NCBI GenBank assembly: GCA_019242475.1
Contig: JAFAVK010000086.1
Location: forward strand, 56,088-120,087
Source of the DNA: Acidobacteriota bacterium
GTDB taxonomy: Bacteria; Acidobacteriota; Blastocatellia; Pyrinomonadales; Pyrinomonadaceae
DNA: 64,000 nt
Direction of reading: 5' to 3'
Shown here: in pieces, positions 52,790 to 61,858 of the stretch
Layout: each line of letters begins with the position of its first letter
Position numbering within the stretch: the first letter of the stretch is position 1
The notes under the pieces: model-generated
Told to the model about the DNA's origin: nothing
Database searches by the model: none
Seen by the model: the letters and a program-made list of their open reading frames with translations, nothing else
Made by a program: the position numbers and the translations under genes

Positions 52790-53929
52790 TCACTCGGTAG
52801 GAACGTCCCACAGGAGTGCCGCGTTCTTTCCGCCCGCCGTCGCCAGGGTTCGCCCGTCGGGGCTAAAACAGACCGGGTATTGCCCGCCGCGCAACTCCGC
52901 TTTCAACTCACCCGACGCGGTGTCCCATAGTTTCACGACTTTCTCGTTGTCGCTGCCCGTAGCCAGCAGAGCCCCGTCCGGGCTGAACGAGAGCGACCAG
53001 ACGGTTCCCTTGTGCGGCAGTTCGGCGATCAGTCTAGCCGAACCGGCCTCCCACAAACGCGCCTTGCGGTCATCACTCGCGGTGGCGAAGTACCGTCCGT
53101 CGGGGCTGAAGGCCAGACGAAGCACGCGGCCCGCGTGCGGCAAACGCGCGACCCAACGGCCCGTCGCCACGTCCCACAACTGGGCCGAAAAGTCCCTGCC
53201 ACCCGTAGCGAGCGTGCGCCCGTCGGGGCTGAACGCGAGCGTGTAGATCGTGTCGCCCTGTTCGAGGACGTGGGTGATCTGCCCCGCGGCCACGTCCCAG
53301 AGGTACGCGGTGCTGAAGCCCGACACGGCGGCGAGCGTGCGCCCGTCGGGGCTAAAGGCCACCTCCCCCGTGCTCTGCGAGAACTTCGCTTTCGGGTGGG
53401 TCAGAGTCGCGCGCAGCTTTCCGGTCTCGACGTCCCACAGGTTTACCGAGCGACTCCCGCTGCTGGGGATGGCGACGGTGCGTCCGTCGGGGCTGAAGCT
53501 GACGCCGAAGACGAAGCCCTTCTCGCCCTCAAGTTTCAGCTTCAGCTCTCCCGTCCGCGCGTCCCACAGCCTGACCGACCGCCGCATCCCACCGGTCTCG
53601 AGCAGCCTGCCGTCGGGGCTAAACGAGAGCCTCGACACGCCCCCGAGAAACCCGTGGCCCGGCAGCTCGGCCTTCACCCGGCCGGTCGCCACCTCCCAGA
53701 GCCGCGCCGTGCTTTCGTCGGCGCCCGTCGCCAGTGTACTCCCGTCGGGGCTGAAGGCCAGCGCCTCCACCTTGCCTCTATGCCCGGACAAGACCAGCCG
53801 CGGCGACGGCGACTGCTGCGACCCCTGCGCGCCGACAGTCCGCGCGTCAACGCCCCGCGTCAACAGCGCATGACACACCGCGCAAACCAGCAACCCGACG
53901 GGCAACACCAGCGAGGCTCTCTTATACAT
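52790..53929 (-). CDS. Exported WD40-repeat beta-propeller protein
   Basis: A 379-residue protein with an N-terminal signal or anchor (MYKRASLVLPVGLLVCAVC) and about eight WD40 blades running to the end. The blades are very regular: LAFSPDGRTLATGG and LWDVATG recur with little change, at ~40-residue spacing. Such high internal similarity points to recent blade duplication or strong homogenisation. WD40 propellers are binding scaffolds; the partner is unknown. No kinase or caspase-like domain is fused, unlike many bacterial WD40 proteins. Confidence 0.9.
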   Translation of the reverse strand: MYKRASLVLPVGLLVCAVCHALLTRGVDARTVGAQGSQQSPSPRLVLSGHRGKVEALAFSPDGSTLATGADESTARLWEVATGRVKAELPGHGFLGGVSRLSFSPDGRLLETGGMRRSVRLWDARTGELKLKLEGEKGFVFGVSFSPDGRTVAIPSSGSRSVNLWDVETGKLRATLTHPKAKFSQSTGEVAFSPDGRTLAAVSGFSTAYLWDVAAGQITHVLEQGDTIYTLAFSPDGRTLATGGRDFSAQLWDVATGRWVARLPHAGRVLRLAFSPDGRYFATASDDRKARLWEAGSARLIAELPHKGTVWSLSFSPDGALLATGSDNEKVVKLWDTASGELKAELRGGQYPVCFSPDGRTLATAGGKNAALLWDVPTE

Positions 53930-54074
53930 AGTTCTCCTCTTTCAAAAGTACACAGTCCGTGAAGGAGAATAGCGTCAGAGGCGACCAACAGGGCCGACGT
54001 TGTTACACTTTCCCGAACTGTAGCAGGCAAGACCTGACGCGGGCGAAAAATTCTCTTCGCAACCGGGCGCGGTT

Positions 54075-54085
54075 TTTATAAACTC
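54075..54085 (+). promoter_or_regulatory. TTTATAAACTC motif before the D-amino-acid oxidase gene
   Basis: Identical to 35530-35540. It lies 8 bases before the ATG, too close for an ordinary -10 element, so it may be a ribosome-entry or regulator site, or a chance match. Confidence 0.2.
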
Positions 54086-54093
54086 CGTGGCAC

Positions 54094-55215
54094 ATGGACA
54101 GACCAACGACTGACCGCAGGAGCTTTCTCGCCTCCGCGCTCGCGGCCGGCGCCTACGCGGCTCTGGCTAAGAGTCCGGCCGCACGCGCCGCGCAGGAGGA
54201 GCCGCCGCGCCGTCTGCCGCCCGCAAAAGTCTCGCGCGACCGGGTCATCCGCACGGTCGTCGGCCTGCGCCCCTACCGCCCCGAAGGCTTCGTGCTCACG
54301 AACGAGCGCCTCGGCGAGAAGGTCGTCGTGCACAACTACGGACACGGCGGCGGGGGCGTCTCGCTCTCGTGGGGCGTCGCGCAGATGGCGGCCGAGCAGG
54401 CGCGCAACCTCGAAGACAAAAGTCTCGCCGTGCTGGGCTGCGGCGTCATCGGACTCTCGACGGCGCGCGTGCTGCAGAGGCGCGGCAAGGCCGTCACCGT
54501 CTACACGCGCGAGCTGCCGCCCGAGACGACCTCGAACGTCGCGGGCGCGCTCTGGTACCCCACTCACGTCTACGAGCAGGGGAAGGTCAACGCGACCTTC
54601 ATGGAGCGCTACGGGCTCGCGTGCCGCCTCGCGCACAGGGAGTTCCAGTCCTACGTCGGCCCCGAGTACGGCGTCCGCTGGATGGAGACCTACACGTTCG
54701 GCTCGGGGCCTCTGGGGCGCGAGCTGGCGGGCGGCCCCGAACTCTACCCCGAGACGCGCTTCTACTCCGACGCGCAGCGGAGCTTCGGCTTCCCCTTCGT
54801 CCGGCAGTTCACCTCCCTGATGATCGAGCCGCAGACGTACCTGCGCGCGCTCCTGCGCGACTTCTACGCGGCGGGCGGGCGTGTCGTCGTGAAGGAGCTG
54901 AAGACGCGCGAAGAGGTGGCCGGGCTTCCCGAGCGCGTCGTCTTCAACTGCACGGGCCTCGGCGCGCGCGCGCTCTTCGGCGACCAGGGGATGGCCTCGA
55001 TGCGAGGCCAGATCGAGGTGCTTTTGCCGCAGCCCGAGCTGGACTACGGCTACCTCGCCAACTCGCTCTACATGTTCCCGCGCGCCGACGGCGTCATCCT
55101 CGGCGGCACGTTCGAGGCCGGCAACTGGTCGATGGACGCCGACGAGGCGACGACCAAGCGCATCATCGAAGGCAACGCGCAGATCGCCAAGGGACTGAAG
55201 AACAGTAGACAGTAG
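54094..55215 (+). CDS. Tat-exported D-amino-acid oxidase-family flavoprotein, circularly permuted
   Basis: A 373-residue protein with a twin-arginine signal (TDRRSFLASALAAGA). In ordinary D-amino-acid oxidase, the FAD Rossmann motif is at the N-terminus and the GFRP...HNYGHGG segment at the C-terminus. Here the order is reversed. GLRPYRP (R59, like the substrate Arg) and VVVHNYGHGGGGVSLSWG (about 77-94) come first. LAVLGCGVIGLSTARVL (112-128), TTSNVAGALWYP and the closing GVILGGTFEAGNW (333-345) follow, and the chain ends KGLKN where the missing segment would normally begin. All core parts appear once. The last residues SRQ and the stop are supplied by a hairpin repeat. Confidence 0.85.
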   Translation: MDRPTTDRRSFLASALAAGAYAALAKSPAARAAQEEPPRRLPPAKVSRDRVIRTVVGLRPYRPEGFVLTNERLGEKVVVHNYGHGGGGVSLSWGVAQMAAEQARNLEDKSLAVLGCGVIGLSTARVLQRRGKAVTVYTRELPPETTSNVAGALWYPTHVYEQGKVNATFMERYGLACRLAHREFQSYVGPEYGVRWMETYTFGSGPLGRELAGGPELYPETRFYSDAQRSFGFPFVRQFTSLMIEPQTYLRALLRDFYAAGGRVVVKELKTREEVAGLPERVVFNCTGLGARALFGDQGMASMRGQIEVLLPQPELDYGYLANSLYMFPRADGVILGGTFEAGNWSMDADEATTKRIIEGNAQIAKGLKNSRQ

Positions 55216-55331
55216 GCAGATGGCAGTAGGCAGCAGGTTCCAATGCGGGGAAGTTAAAGATGACAAACATGCGGTCTGACCGACGAAGGGTTTTTCAACT
55301 GCCTACTGCCTACTGCCTACTGCCTACAGTC
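55204..55331. repeat. Inverted pair of GTAGGCAG tandem repeats, copy 2
   Basis: Left arm 55204-55236 and right arm 55297-55331 are inverted GTAGGCAG arrays around a ~60-base loop. The left arm encodes the end and stop of the oxidase. The loop holds the ribosome-binding site (GGGGAAG) and ATG of the phosphoesterase. The right arm, read in frame, encodes part of its signal peptide (PTAYCLLPTV). Confidence 0.9.
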
Positions 55332-58300
55332 TTACTGGCGGCGCTCGCGCTCGGGCTCGCCCACTCTTCGGCCGACATCAACGTCAAAAACCAACCCGCG
55401 TCGGAGGGCCGGCCGATAACACCCGCCGGCTCGCTCGTCAAAGACCTGACGACGGGGCTGCCGGCCGTCGGCGCCCTGCCCGTCAACTTCGTGCGCAGCC
55501 CCGACCGCACGGGGCCGGGCGGTCGTGGGCAGTACCTCGTCGTCGTCAACAGCGGCTACGGCCTGCAGTTCGACTCGAAGACGAACAAGGCGCAGCAGTC
55601 GCTCGCCGTCATCAACCTCTCCTTGCGTCCGCCGGCCGTCGTCCAGAACGTCTACTTCCCCACGCCGCAGAGCGCGAACGTCGGCCTCGCCTTCTCGCCG
55701 CGGCCAGACCGCGAAGGCTTCTACAAGCTCTACGTCTCGGGCGGCTTCGAGAACAAGGTCTGGGCCTTCGACTTCCTCCCCGACACGGCGGCGCCGATCC
55801 TCCCCGCCTCGAACGGGCCGGACACGAAGGTCACGGCCCCCTCCATCGACGTGAGCGGCTTCGCCACGCGCCCCGCCGACCCGCGCTACAACGACGGGCA
55901 CGCGGCCGTCTACCCCGTGGGGCTCGCGCTCTCGCCCGACGGCGGGACGCTCTACACCGCCAACAACCTCGGCGACAGCCTCGGCATCGCCCGCGACCTG
56001 AAGGGCAAGCCCGCGCTCGAACGCGTCGACCTCGCGGGGCGCAGGGGATTGAAGCCCGCGGACGGCCTCGGCGCTCACGTCTACCCTTACGACGTGGCGG
56101 CGCTGTCGTCGAAGGTCTACGTCTCCTGCTGGAACGACGAGTCTGTCGCCGTCGTCCCGGTAGCGGGCGGGGGGCGCAAGGTTTCGTACGTGCCGGTGGG
56201 AAGACACCCGACGGCTTTGAAGTTGAACCGCGCGGGGACGCGGCTCTACGTCGTCAACTCGAACGACGACAGCGTCTCGGTCATCGACACCCGGACCGAC
56301 CGCGAGGTCGAGCGCGTGGGCGTCCGCCTCGCCGAAGGCGCGCGCCTCGGCGCGAGCCCCGAAGGGCTCGCGCTCTCCGAGGACGAGCGCACTCTCTACG
56401 TCGCCAACGCGCACAGCAACTCCGTCGCCGTCGTCACCCTCTCCGCGCGGCGCTCGTCCGTGCGCGGCTTCATCCCCGCGGGGCAGTACCCTTCGGCCGT
56501 GGCGGTGGCGGACGGTACGGTCTTCGTCGGCAACGGGAAGGGGACGGGCTTCGCCAACGGCTCGACGGTCGTGGACAACTCGGGCCGCGCGCCCAACCTG
56601 CCGAACGAGCGCTTCCCCGCCGGCACGCGGCGCAGCACGCACGCGGCCCCTTACGGCGGGCAGTACAGCGTCTCGCTCGTCGCCGGCAACCTCTCCGCCC
56701 TGCCCGAGCCGACCGAGCGCCAGCTCGTGCGCTACACGCAGAGCGTCATGCGCAACAACAACCTCGTCGGCGCGGAGCGGCGCGCACTCTTCGGCGGGCG
56801 CTCGCCCATCCGGCACGTCATCTACGTCATCAAGGAGAACCGCACCTACGACCAGGTCTTCGGCGACCTGAACGCTTCCGGCGACGGCACGCCCGCCGAC
56901 GGAGACCCCTCCATCGCCATCTTCGGCGCCGGGAGCGCTGCGCGCAGCCAGAATGGCTCGGAGCAAATGGTCGCGCCCAACCACCGCGAGCTCGCCCTGC
57001 GCTTCGGACTCTTCGACCGCTTCTTCGTCAACGCCGAGGCCAGCCCCGACGGGCACAACTGGTCGACGGCCGCCTTCTCGACCGACTACCTCGACAAGTC
57101 GTACCGCTGGGACTACTCCGACCGCGGCCGCACCTACGACGCCGAGGGCTTCAACCGCATGCCCAACGTCTGGCCGACGAAGAACGCGAAGCCCGTCTTC
57201 CCTTCGGGCGCGGGGCCGGAGGAGGTGGCCGAGTTCTTCCGCCGCTACATCCCTTACCTGCACGGCCGGCGCGACGTGACTGAGCCCGAGACGCTCTACC
57301 TCTGGGACGCCGCGGTGCGCGCCGGACTCACCTACCGCAACTACGGCGAGTTCATCGGCACGATGTCCGAGGCCGACGTGGTCTCGTTCCGGACGAACAA
57401 GGAGAAGACCTACCCAGACCTGACGCCGACCGTCTCGGCCGTGCCGACGAAGAAGACGCTCGAAGGCCACTACAGCCCGACCTTCCGCAACTTCAACCTG
57501 CAGACGCCCGACGCCATCACGGTCGCCTCCTACCGCGCGGCGCGCGCGGCGGACGGAAAGCTCGACCCGCTCGTCACGCCTTCGAACCCGGACGAGCGTC
57601 TGCGCGGCTACTCGCGCCTCTCGGTCTGGCTCGAAGAGTTCAAGGGCTTCGTCGCGGCGCGCGAGACGGGGCGGGGGACGCAGCTCCCGAACTTCTCCGT
57701 CGTGCGCCTGCCGAACGACCACACCTCCGGCGTCGACGCCAACAAGCCGACGGCGCAGTTCTACGTCGCCGACAACGACTACGCGCTCGGCCGCCTGGTC
57801 GAGGCCGTCTCCAACAGCCCCTACTGGAAGGACACGGCCGTCGTCGTCGTCGAAGACGACGCGCAGGACGGCCCCGACCACGTGGACTGTCACCGCTCGG
57901 TCGCGCTCCTCATCTCCGCCTACAACCGCCGGGGCGCGCTCGTCCACGAGTTCCACAACACCGTCAGCTTCATCCGCACCATCGAGCTGCTGCTCGGCAT
58001 GGAGCCGATGAACCTCCTCGACCAGACGGCCGTGCCCGTCGACATTTTTCAGAGCGAGCCCGACCTCCGGCCGTACACGGCCGTCCTCCCCATCCTCGCG
58101 CCCGAGAGCCTTTTGACGCCCGCGGCGAAGGACGCGGCCGCGCGCTACTGGATGCGCCGCACCGCCGAGCAGGACATCGAGCGCGCGGACATGGCCGACC
58201 CGCGCGTCCTCAACGAAGCCATCTGGTTCTCGGCCCGCGGCGCCTCCTCGAAGATGCCCGCCCCCACACGCCTCCCCGCCTTCGACGCCATGCGCCTCGG

Positions 58301-58343
58301 CCTGCGCGCCGAAGTGGAAGATGAGGCAGAAGCCCGACCGTAA
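55260..58343 (+). CDS. Bifunctional YVTN beta-propeller/phosphoesterase-family protein
   Basis: A 1027-residue exported protein. The signal peptide (RRRVFQLPTAYCLLPTVLLA) is partly encoded by a repeat arm. Residues ~60-480 form a YncE/YVTN-type propeller (LSPDGGTLYTANNLGDSLG, TRLYVVNSNDDSVSVIDTRT, ERTLYVANAHSNSVAVV). Residues ~510-990 are a phosphoesterase/alkaline-phosphatase-fold domain (HVIYVIKENRTYDQVFGDL, HNWSTAAFSTDY, TAVVVVEDDAQDGPDHVD). Such fusions are annotated as YncE family/alkaline phosphatase family; the substrate is unknown. The last residues AEARP and the stop come from another repeat. Confidence 0.9.
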   Translation: MTNMRSDRRRVFQLPTAYCLLPTVLLAALALGLAHSSADINVKNQPASEGRPITPAGSLVKDLTTGLPAVGALPVNFVRSPDRTGPGGRGQYLVVVNSGYGLQFDSKTNKAQQSLAVINLSLRPPAVVQNVYFPTPQSANVGLAFSPRPDREGFYKLYVSGGFENKVWAFDFLPDTAAPILPASNGPDTKVTAPSIDVSGFATRPADPRYNDGHAAVYPVGLALSPDGGTLYTANNLGDSLGIARDLKGKPALERVDLAGRRGLKPADGLGAHVYPYDVAALSSKVYVSCWNDESVAVVPVAGGGRKVSYVPVGRHPTALKLNRAGTRLYVVNSNDDSVSVIDTRTDREVERVGVRLAEGARLGASPEGLALSEDERTLYVANAHSNSVAVVTLSARRSSVRGFIPAGQYPSAVAVADGTVFVGNGKGTGFANGSTVVDNSGRAPNLPNERFPAGTRRSTHAAPYGGQYSVSLVAGNLSALPEPTERQLVRYTQSVMRNNNLVGAERRALFGGRSPIRHVIYVIKENRTYDQVFGDLNASGDGTPADGDPSIAIFGAGSAARSQNGSEQMVAPNHRELALRFGLFDRFFVNAEASPDGHNWSTAAFSTDYLDKSYRWDYSDRGRTYDAEGFNRMPNVWPTKNAKPVFPSGAGPEEVAEFFRRYIPYLHGRRDVTEPETLYLWDAAVRAGLTYRNYGEFIGTMSEADVVSFRTNKEKTYPDLTPTVSAVPTKKTLEGHYSPTFRNFNLQTPDAITVASYRAARAADGKLDPLVTPSNPDERLRGYSRLSVWLEEFKGFVAARETGRGTQLPNFSVVRLPNDHTSGVDANKPTAQFYVADNDYALGRLVEAVSNSPYWKDTAVVVVEDDAQDGPDHVDCHRSVALLISAYNRRGALVHEFHNTVSFIRTIELLLGMEPMNLLDQTAVPVDIFQSEPDLRPYTAVLPILAPESLLTPAAKDAAARYWMRRTAEQDIERADMADPRVLNEAIWFSARGASSKMPAPTRLPAFDAMRLGLRAEVEDEAEARP

Positions 58344-58418
58344 GGGAGGGCATCGGTCTCCCTGCGTGGAACATCACGGACGACGTACGCCCTCCCTTAC
58401 GGTCGGGCTTCTGCCTCA
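58322..58418. repeat. Inverted pair of the AGAAGCCCGACCGTAAGGGA repeat
   Basis: Perfect 30-bp arms (58322-58351 and 58389-58418) with a 37-base loop. The left arm overlaps the end of the phosphoesterase gene. The right arm ends 19 bases before the AlkA start. A single arm is also at 26124-26151. Confidence 0.92.
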
Positions 58419-58437
58419 CTATGTTAAGCTCGCGGCC

Positions 58438-59076
58438 ATGCCGAAGAAGTTGACGCGTGCGTCTCTCGCGCGGGGCGTGAGGGCGTTGTGTGAAGTAGAC
58501 GAAGACCTCGCGCGGGTCGCGCGCGCTTACGGCGTGCCGCCCCTTTGGGAGCGCGAGGAGGGTTTCCCGACTCTCGTCCTCACGATACTCGAACAGCAGG
58601 TGTCGCTCGCCTCCGCGCTCGCGGCCTTCGAGCGGCTGCGCGCGGCCGCGTCGCCCGTCACGCCCGAAAGCTTCCTCGCCTTCGACGACGCGCGGCTCCG
58701 CGCCTTCGGCTTCAGCCGGCAGAAGGCCCTCTACTGCCGCCTCCTCGCGCGCGCGATTCTCGGCGGCGAGCTGGATTTGAAGAGGCTCTCACTTTCGAGC
58801 GACGACGAGGCGCGCGCCGAACTCGTCAAGCTCAAAGGCATCGGCGCGTGGACGGCCGAAGTCTACCTCCTGCGCGCGCTGCTGCGCCCGGACGCCTGGC
58901 CCTCGGGAGACCTCGCGCTCCAACTCGCCGCGCGAGAAGTCAAGCGGCTGCCCGCGCGCCCCACGTCCCTCGAACTCGAGGCCCTCGCCGAGCCGTGGCG
59001 CCCCCTGCGCGCCGTCGCCGCGCGCCTGCTCTGGCTCCAATACCTCGAAGGCCGGGGCGACGCCGTCCGCCTCTGA
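58438..59076 (+). CDS. DNA-3-methyladenine glycosylase, AlkA/HhH-GPD type
   Basis: A 212-residue base-excision enzyme that removes alkylated purines. The helix-hairpin-helix LKGIGAWTAE (132-141) and the catalytic D158 in WPSGDLALQLA are in place. TILEQQVSLASALAAFERL (49-67) is the usual HhH-GPD core helix. It lacks the N-terminal TBP-like domain of E. coli AlkA, as do many short homologues. The frame is open to 58321, but those codons lie in the repeat, so the ATG at 58438 is the start. Confidence 0.93.
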   Translation: MPKKLTRASLARGVRALCEVDEDLARVARAYGVPPLWEREEGFPTLVLTILEQQVSLASALAAFERLRAAASPVTPESFLAFDDARLRAFGFSRQKALYCRLLARAILGGELDLKRLSLSSDDEARAELVKLKGIGAWTAEVYLLRALLRPDAWPSGDLALQLAAREVKRLPARPTSLELEALAEPWRPLRAVAARLLWLQYLEGRGDAVRL

Positions 59077-59176
59077 AGGGGCGCTGAAACTTTTCCCGCG
59101 CCGCGTCCGTTTTGACAGCGGCCCATTCCAGGACTTAACCTGTTCGCCCATTCCGACCGGAGGTCAACACGCACAG

Positions 59177-60850
59177 ATGCGAGGCCACACACGCGCCCGC
59201 CGCACGGGGGGAACTCTTACACCCAAGCTCGCGCTCCTCTTCACGCTCTGCCTTGCGGCGGCGTGCCCGTCTACGTCTCTCGCGCAGCAGCCGTCGCCGC
59301 CCGCGCCCGAGGCGACCCCGGCCCAGATGCCCGCGGCCGCCCAGACCCCGCCTGCGACTCAGCCCGGCCCCGCCGCGACTCCGCAGGCCGCGGTGCGCCC
59401 GACCCCGACTACCGCCCCCGGCGAGCGCGACGCGGCGACGACCGACGGCCCGCCCTCCGTCACGAAGCACGAGATACGCGTCGGCTCGCGGACGCTGCGC
59501 TACACGGTGACGACCGGCGTCATGCCGCTCAAGTCGGCCGCGGGCGAGACCGAGGCGCGCCTCTTCTTCATGGCCTACACGCTCGACGGCGTGGGCGACA
59601 CGTCGCGGCGCCCCCTGATGTTCTCGTTCAACGGCGGCCCCGGCTCCTCTTCGGTCTGGCTCCACCTCGGCGCACTGGGGCCGCGCCGCGTGCAGATGAT
59701 GCCCGACGGCGCGATGCCGCCGCCGCCCTTCCAGCTCGTGGACAACGAGCAGACGTGGCTCGACTTCACAGACCTCGTCTTCATAGACCCGGTCGGCACG
59801 GGCTACAGCCGCGCCGCGCGCCCCGACCTCGCGCAGCGCTACTTCGGGTTGCAGGGAGACATCCAGTCGGTCGGCGAGTTCATACGCCTCTACCTCGTCA
59901 AGAACGGCCGCTGGACTTCGCCGCTCTTCCTCGTCGGCGAGAGTTACGGCACGACGCGCGCCGCCGGCCTCTCCGGCTACCTGATAGAGAAGGGCATCGC
60001 CTTCAACGGCGTCATGCTCGTCTCGACGGTGATGAACTTCCAGACCTCGCGCTTCGCGCGCGGCAACGACCTGCCTTACGTCCTCTTCCTCCCGACCTAC
60101 GCCGCCATCGCCCATTACCACAAGCGCCTGCCGCCTGAGACGCAGGGCATGGAGCTGCGCAGATTTCTGGAGGAGGTCGAGCGCTGGGCCGCGAACGAGT
60201 ACACGGTCGCGCTCGCCAAGGGCGACCGGCTCACGCCTTCGGAGCGGCAGGAGGTCATCGACCGCCTCAACCGCTACACGGGCTTGAGCAAGACCTTCAT
60301 CGACAACAGCGACCTGCGCATCGAGATTCAGCGGTTCGATAAGGAGCTGCTGCGCGACCAGCGGCGCACGGTCGGAAGACTGGACGGGCGCTTCAAGGGC
60401 CTCGACGCGTCGAACGCCTCCGAGACGCCCGACTTCGACCCGAGCATGGCCGCCATCCGGCCGCCCTACACGGCGGCCTTCAACCAGTACGTGCGTTCCG
60501 AGTTGAACTTCCGCTCCGACCTCGAATACTACATCCTCGGCGGCGGCATCGGCCGCTGGGACTTCGGCTCCGACAACGCCTACGCCGACGTGAGCGAGGC
60601 GCTACGCTCGGCCTTCGCCAAGAACCCTTACATGAGGCTCTTCGTCGCCTCGGGCTACTACGACCTGGCGACGCCCTACTTCGCGGCCGACTACACTCTG
60701 CGCCACATGGCGCTCGACCCCTCCCTGCGCCCGAACGTCACGACGACCTTCTACGAGGCCGGCCACATGATGTACATCGACCAGACCTCGCTCGCGCAGC
60801 TCAAGCGCGACGCCGCCGCCTTCGTCCAGAACGCTTCGCAGAGGAGATGA
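59177..60850 (+). CDS. Exported S10-family serine carboxypeptidase
   Basis: A 557-residue protein. A signal peptide (LALLFTLCLAAACPSTSLAQ) is followed by a Pro/Ala-rich linker (~35-90). The alpha/beta-hydrolase carries the S10 signatures: oxyanion FNGGPGSSSVWLHLG, nucleophile GESYGTTRAAGL, Asp in SGYYDLATPY, and His in FYEAGHMMYID. S10 enzymes release C-terminal residues from peptides, mostly at acid pH. The stop overlaps the start of the PhyH gene (ATGA), so the two are translated together. Confidence 0.93.
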   Translation: MRGHTRARRTGGTLTPKLALLFTLCLAAACPSTSLAQQPSPPAPEATPAQMPAAAQTPPATQPGPAATPQAAVRPTPTTAPGERDAATTDGPPSVTKHEIRVGSRTLRYTVTTGVMPLKSAAGETEARLFFMAYTLDGVGDTSRRPLMFSFNGGPGSSSVWLHLGALGPRRVQMMPDGAMPPPPFQLVDNEQTWLDFTDLVFIDPVGTGYSRAARPDLAQRYFGLQGDIQSVGEFIRLYLVKNGRWTSPLFLVGESYGTTRAAGLSGYLIEKGIAFNGVMLVSTVMNFQTSRFARGNDLPYVLFLPTYAAIAHYHKRLPPETQGMELRRFLEEVERWAANEYTVALAKGDRLTPSERQEVIDRLNRYTGLSKTFIDNSDLRIEIQRFDKELLRDQRRTVGRLDGRFKGLDASNASETPDFDPSMAAIRPPYTAAFNQYVRSELNFRSDLEYYILGGGIGRWDFGSDNAYADVSEALRSAFAKNPYMRLFVASGYYDLATPYFAADYTLRHMALDPSLRPNVTTTFYEAGHMMYIDQTSLAQLKRDAAAFVQNASQRR

Positions 60851-61689
60851 GGTTAAGTTCGGAACAGCTCTCGAACTACGAGCGCGACGGCTTCCTCGTT
60901 TTGGACGGCTTCGTCGCGGCGTCGGAGTGTGACCGTCTGCGCGCGCGGGCCGGCGAGCTGGTCGAAGAGTTCGAGCCGGGCGAGGTGCTCTCCGTCTTCA
61001 CGACGCGCGAGCAGACGCGCAGGAGCGACGAGTATTTTCTGGAGTCGGGCGACAAGGTGCGCTTCTTTTTCGAGGAGGACGCGTTCGACTCGGGCGGGCG
61101 GCTCGTGAAGGAGAAGGCGCGGGCGGTAAACAAGATCGGCCACGCCCTGCACGACCTCGACCCGGTCTTCGGAAGCTTCTCGCGGACGCCGGCCCTCGCG
61201 TCCCTCGTCGCCTCACTCGGGTACGAGCGGCCGCTGCTCGTGCAGTCGATGTACATCTTCAAGCAGCCCGCCATCGGCGGCGAGGTGACGTGCCACCAGG
61301 ACGCGACCTTCCTCTACACGGAGCCGCTGAGCGTGACCGGCCTCTGGTTCGCGCTCGAAGACGCCACGCAGGAGAACGGGTGCCTCTGGGCGCTCGCGGG
61401 CGGCCACCGCCGCGGACTCAAGTCGCGCTTCCTGCGCGCGCCGGGCGGCGGCACGCGCTTCGAGACTTTGGACGAGAGTCCCTGGCCGACCGAAGGGCTC
61501 GTGCCCCTGGAGGTGAGGAAGGGGGCGCTCGTCGTCCTCGACGGCCTGCTCCCGCACCTGAGCCGCGCCAATCGCAGCCCGCGCTCGCGCCACGCCTACA
61601 CGCTCCACGTCGTCGAGGCCGGCGCACATTATCCTGAAGACAACTGGCTGCGCCGCGGGGACGAGATGCCGCTTCGCGGATTCGAGTAA
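60847..61689 (+). CDS. PhyH-type (phytanoyl-CoA) Fe(II)/2OG dioxygenase
   Basis: A 280-residue oxygenase starting LSSEQLSNYERDGFLVLDGF, the usual PhyH opening. The iron triad is H-x-D in VTCHQDATFLYT and a distal His in LLPHLSRANRS, with an Arg (SRHAYTLHVVE) to hold 2-oxoglutarate. Closest in plan to phytanoyl-CoA dioxygenase-like hydroxylases; the substrate is unknown. GAGGAG abuts the ATG. The 4-base overlap with the S10 gene suggests coupled translation. Confidence 0.9.
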   Translation: MRLSSEQLSNYERDGFLVLDGFVAASECDRLRARAGELVEEFEPGEVLSVFTTREQTRRSDEYFLESGDKVRFFFEEDAFDSGGRLVKEKARAVNKIGHALHDLDPVFGSFSRTPALASLVASLGYERPLLVQSMYIFKQPAIGGEVTCHQDATFLYTEPLSVTGLWFALEDATQENGCLWALAGGHRRGLKSRFLRAPGGGTRFETLDESPWPTEGLVPLEVRKGALVVLDGLLPHLSRANRSPRSRHAYTLHVVEAGAHYPEDNWLRRGDEMPLRGFE

Positions 61690-61697
61690 GCGTTAAA

Positions 61698-61838
61698 GCT
61701 GGGAGCGCGGGCATCCCTGCCCGCCATGAGCGCGAGAGCGCGAGAGCCGAGATGCTTTAAGTCTCAAGGTTGAAGTAAAGAGTACGACTGTCAGCGTGCT
61801 GACCCACGCTTGCGGGCAGGGATGCCCGCGCTCCCAGC
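61698..61838. repeat. REPIN-like structured repeat, copy C (141 bp)
   Basis: Same orientation as copy A. Its ends read GCTGGGAG/CTCCCAGC instead of GCCGGGAG/CTCCCGGC: a paired C-to-T and G-to-A change that keeps the stem. The first internal hairpin is GCGC-GAGA-GCGC (GNRA loop), the second AGCGTG/CACGCT. It fills the gap before the sortilin-like gene at 61859. Confidence 0.85.
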
Positions 61839-61858
61839 TTAAGAAGAGGAGATAACAC

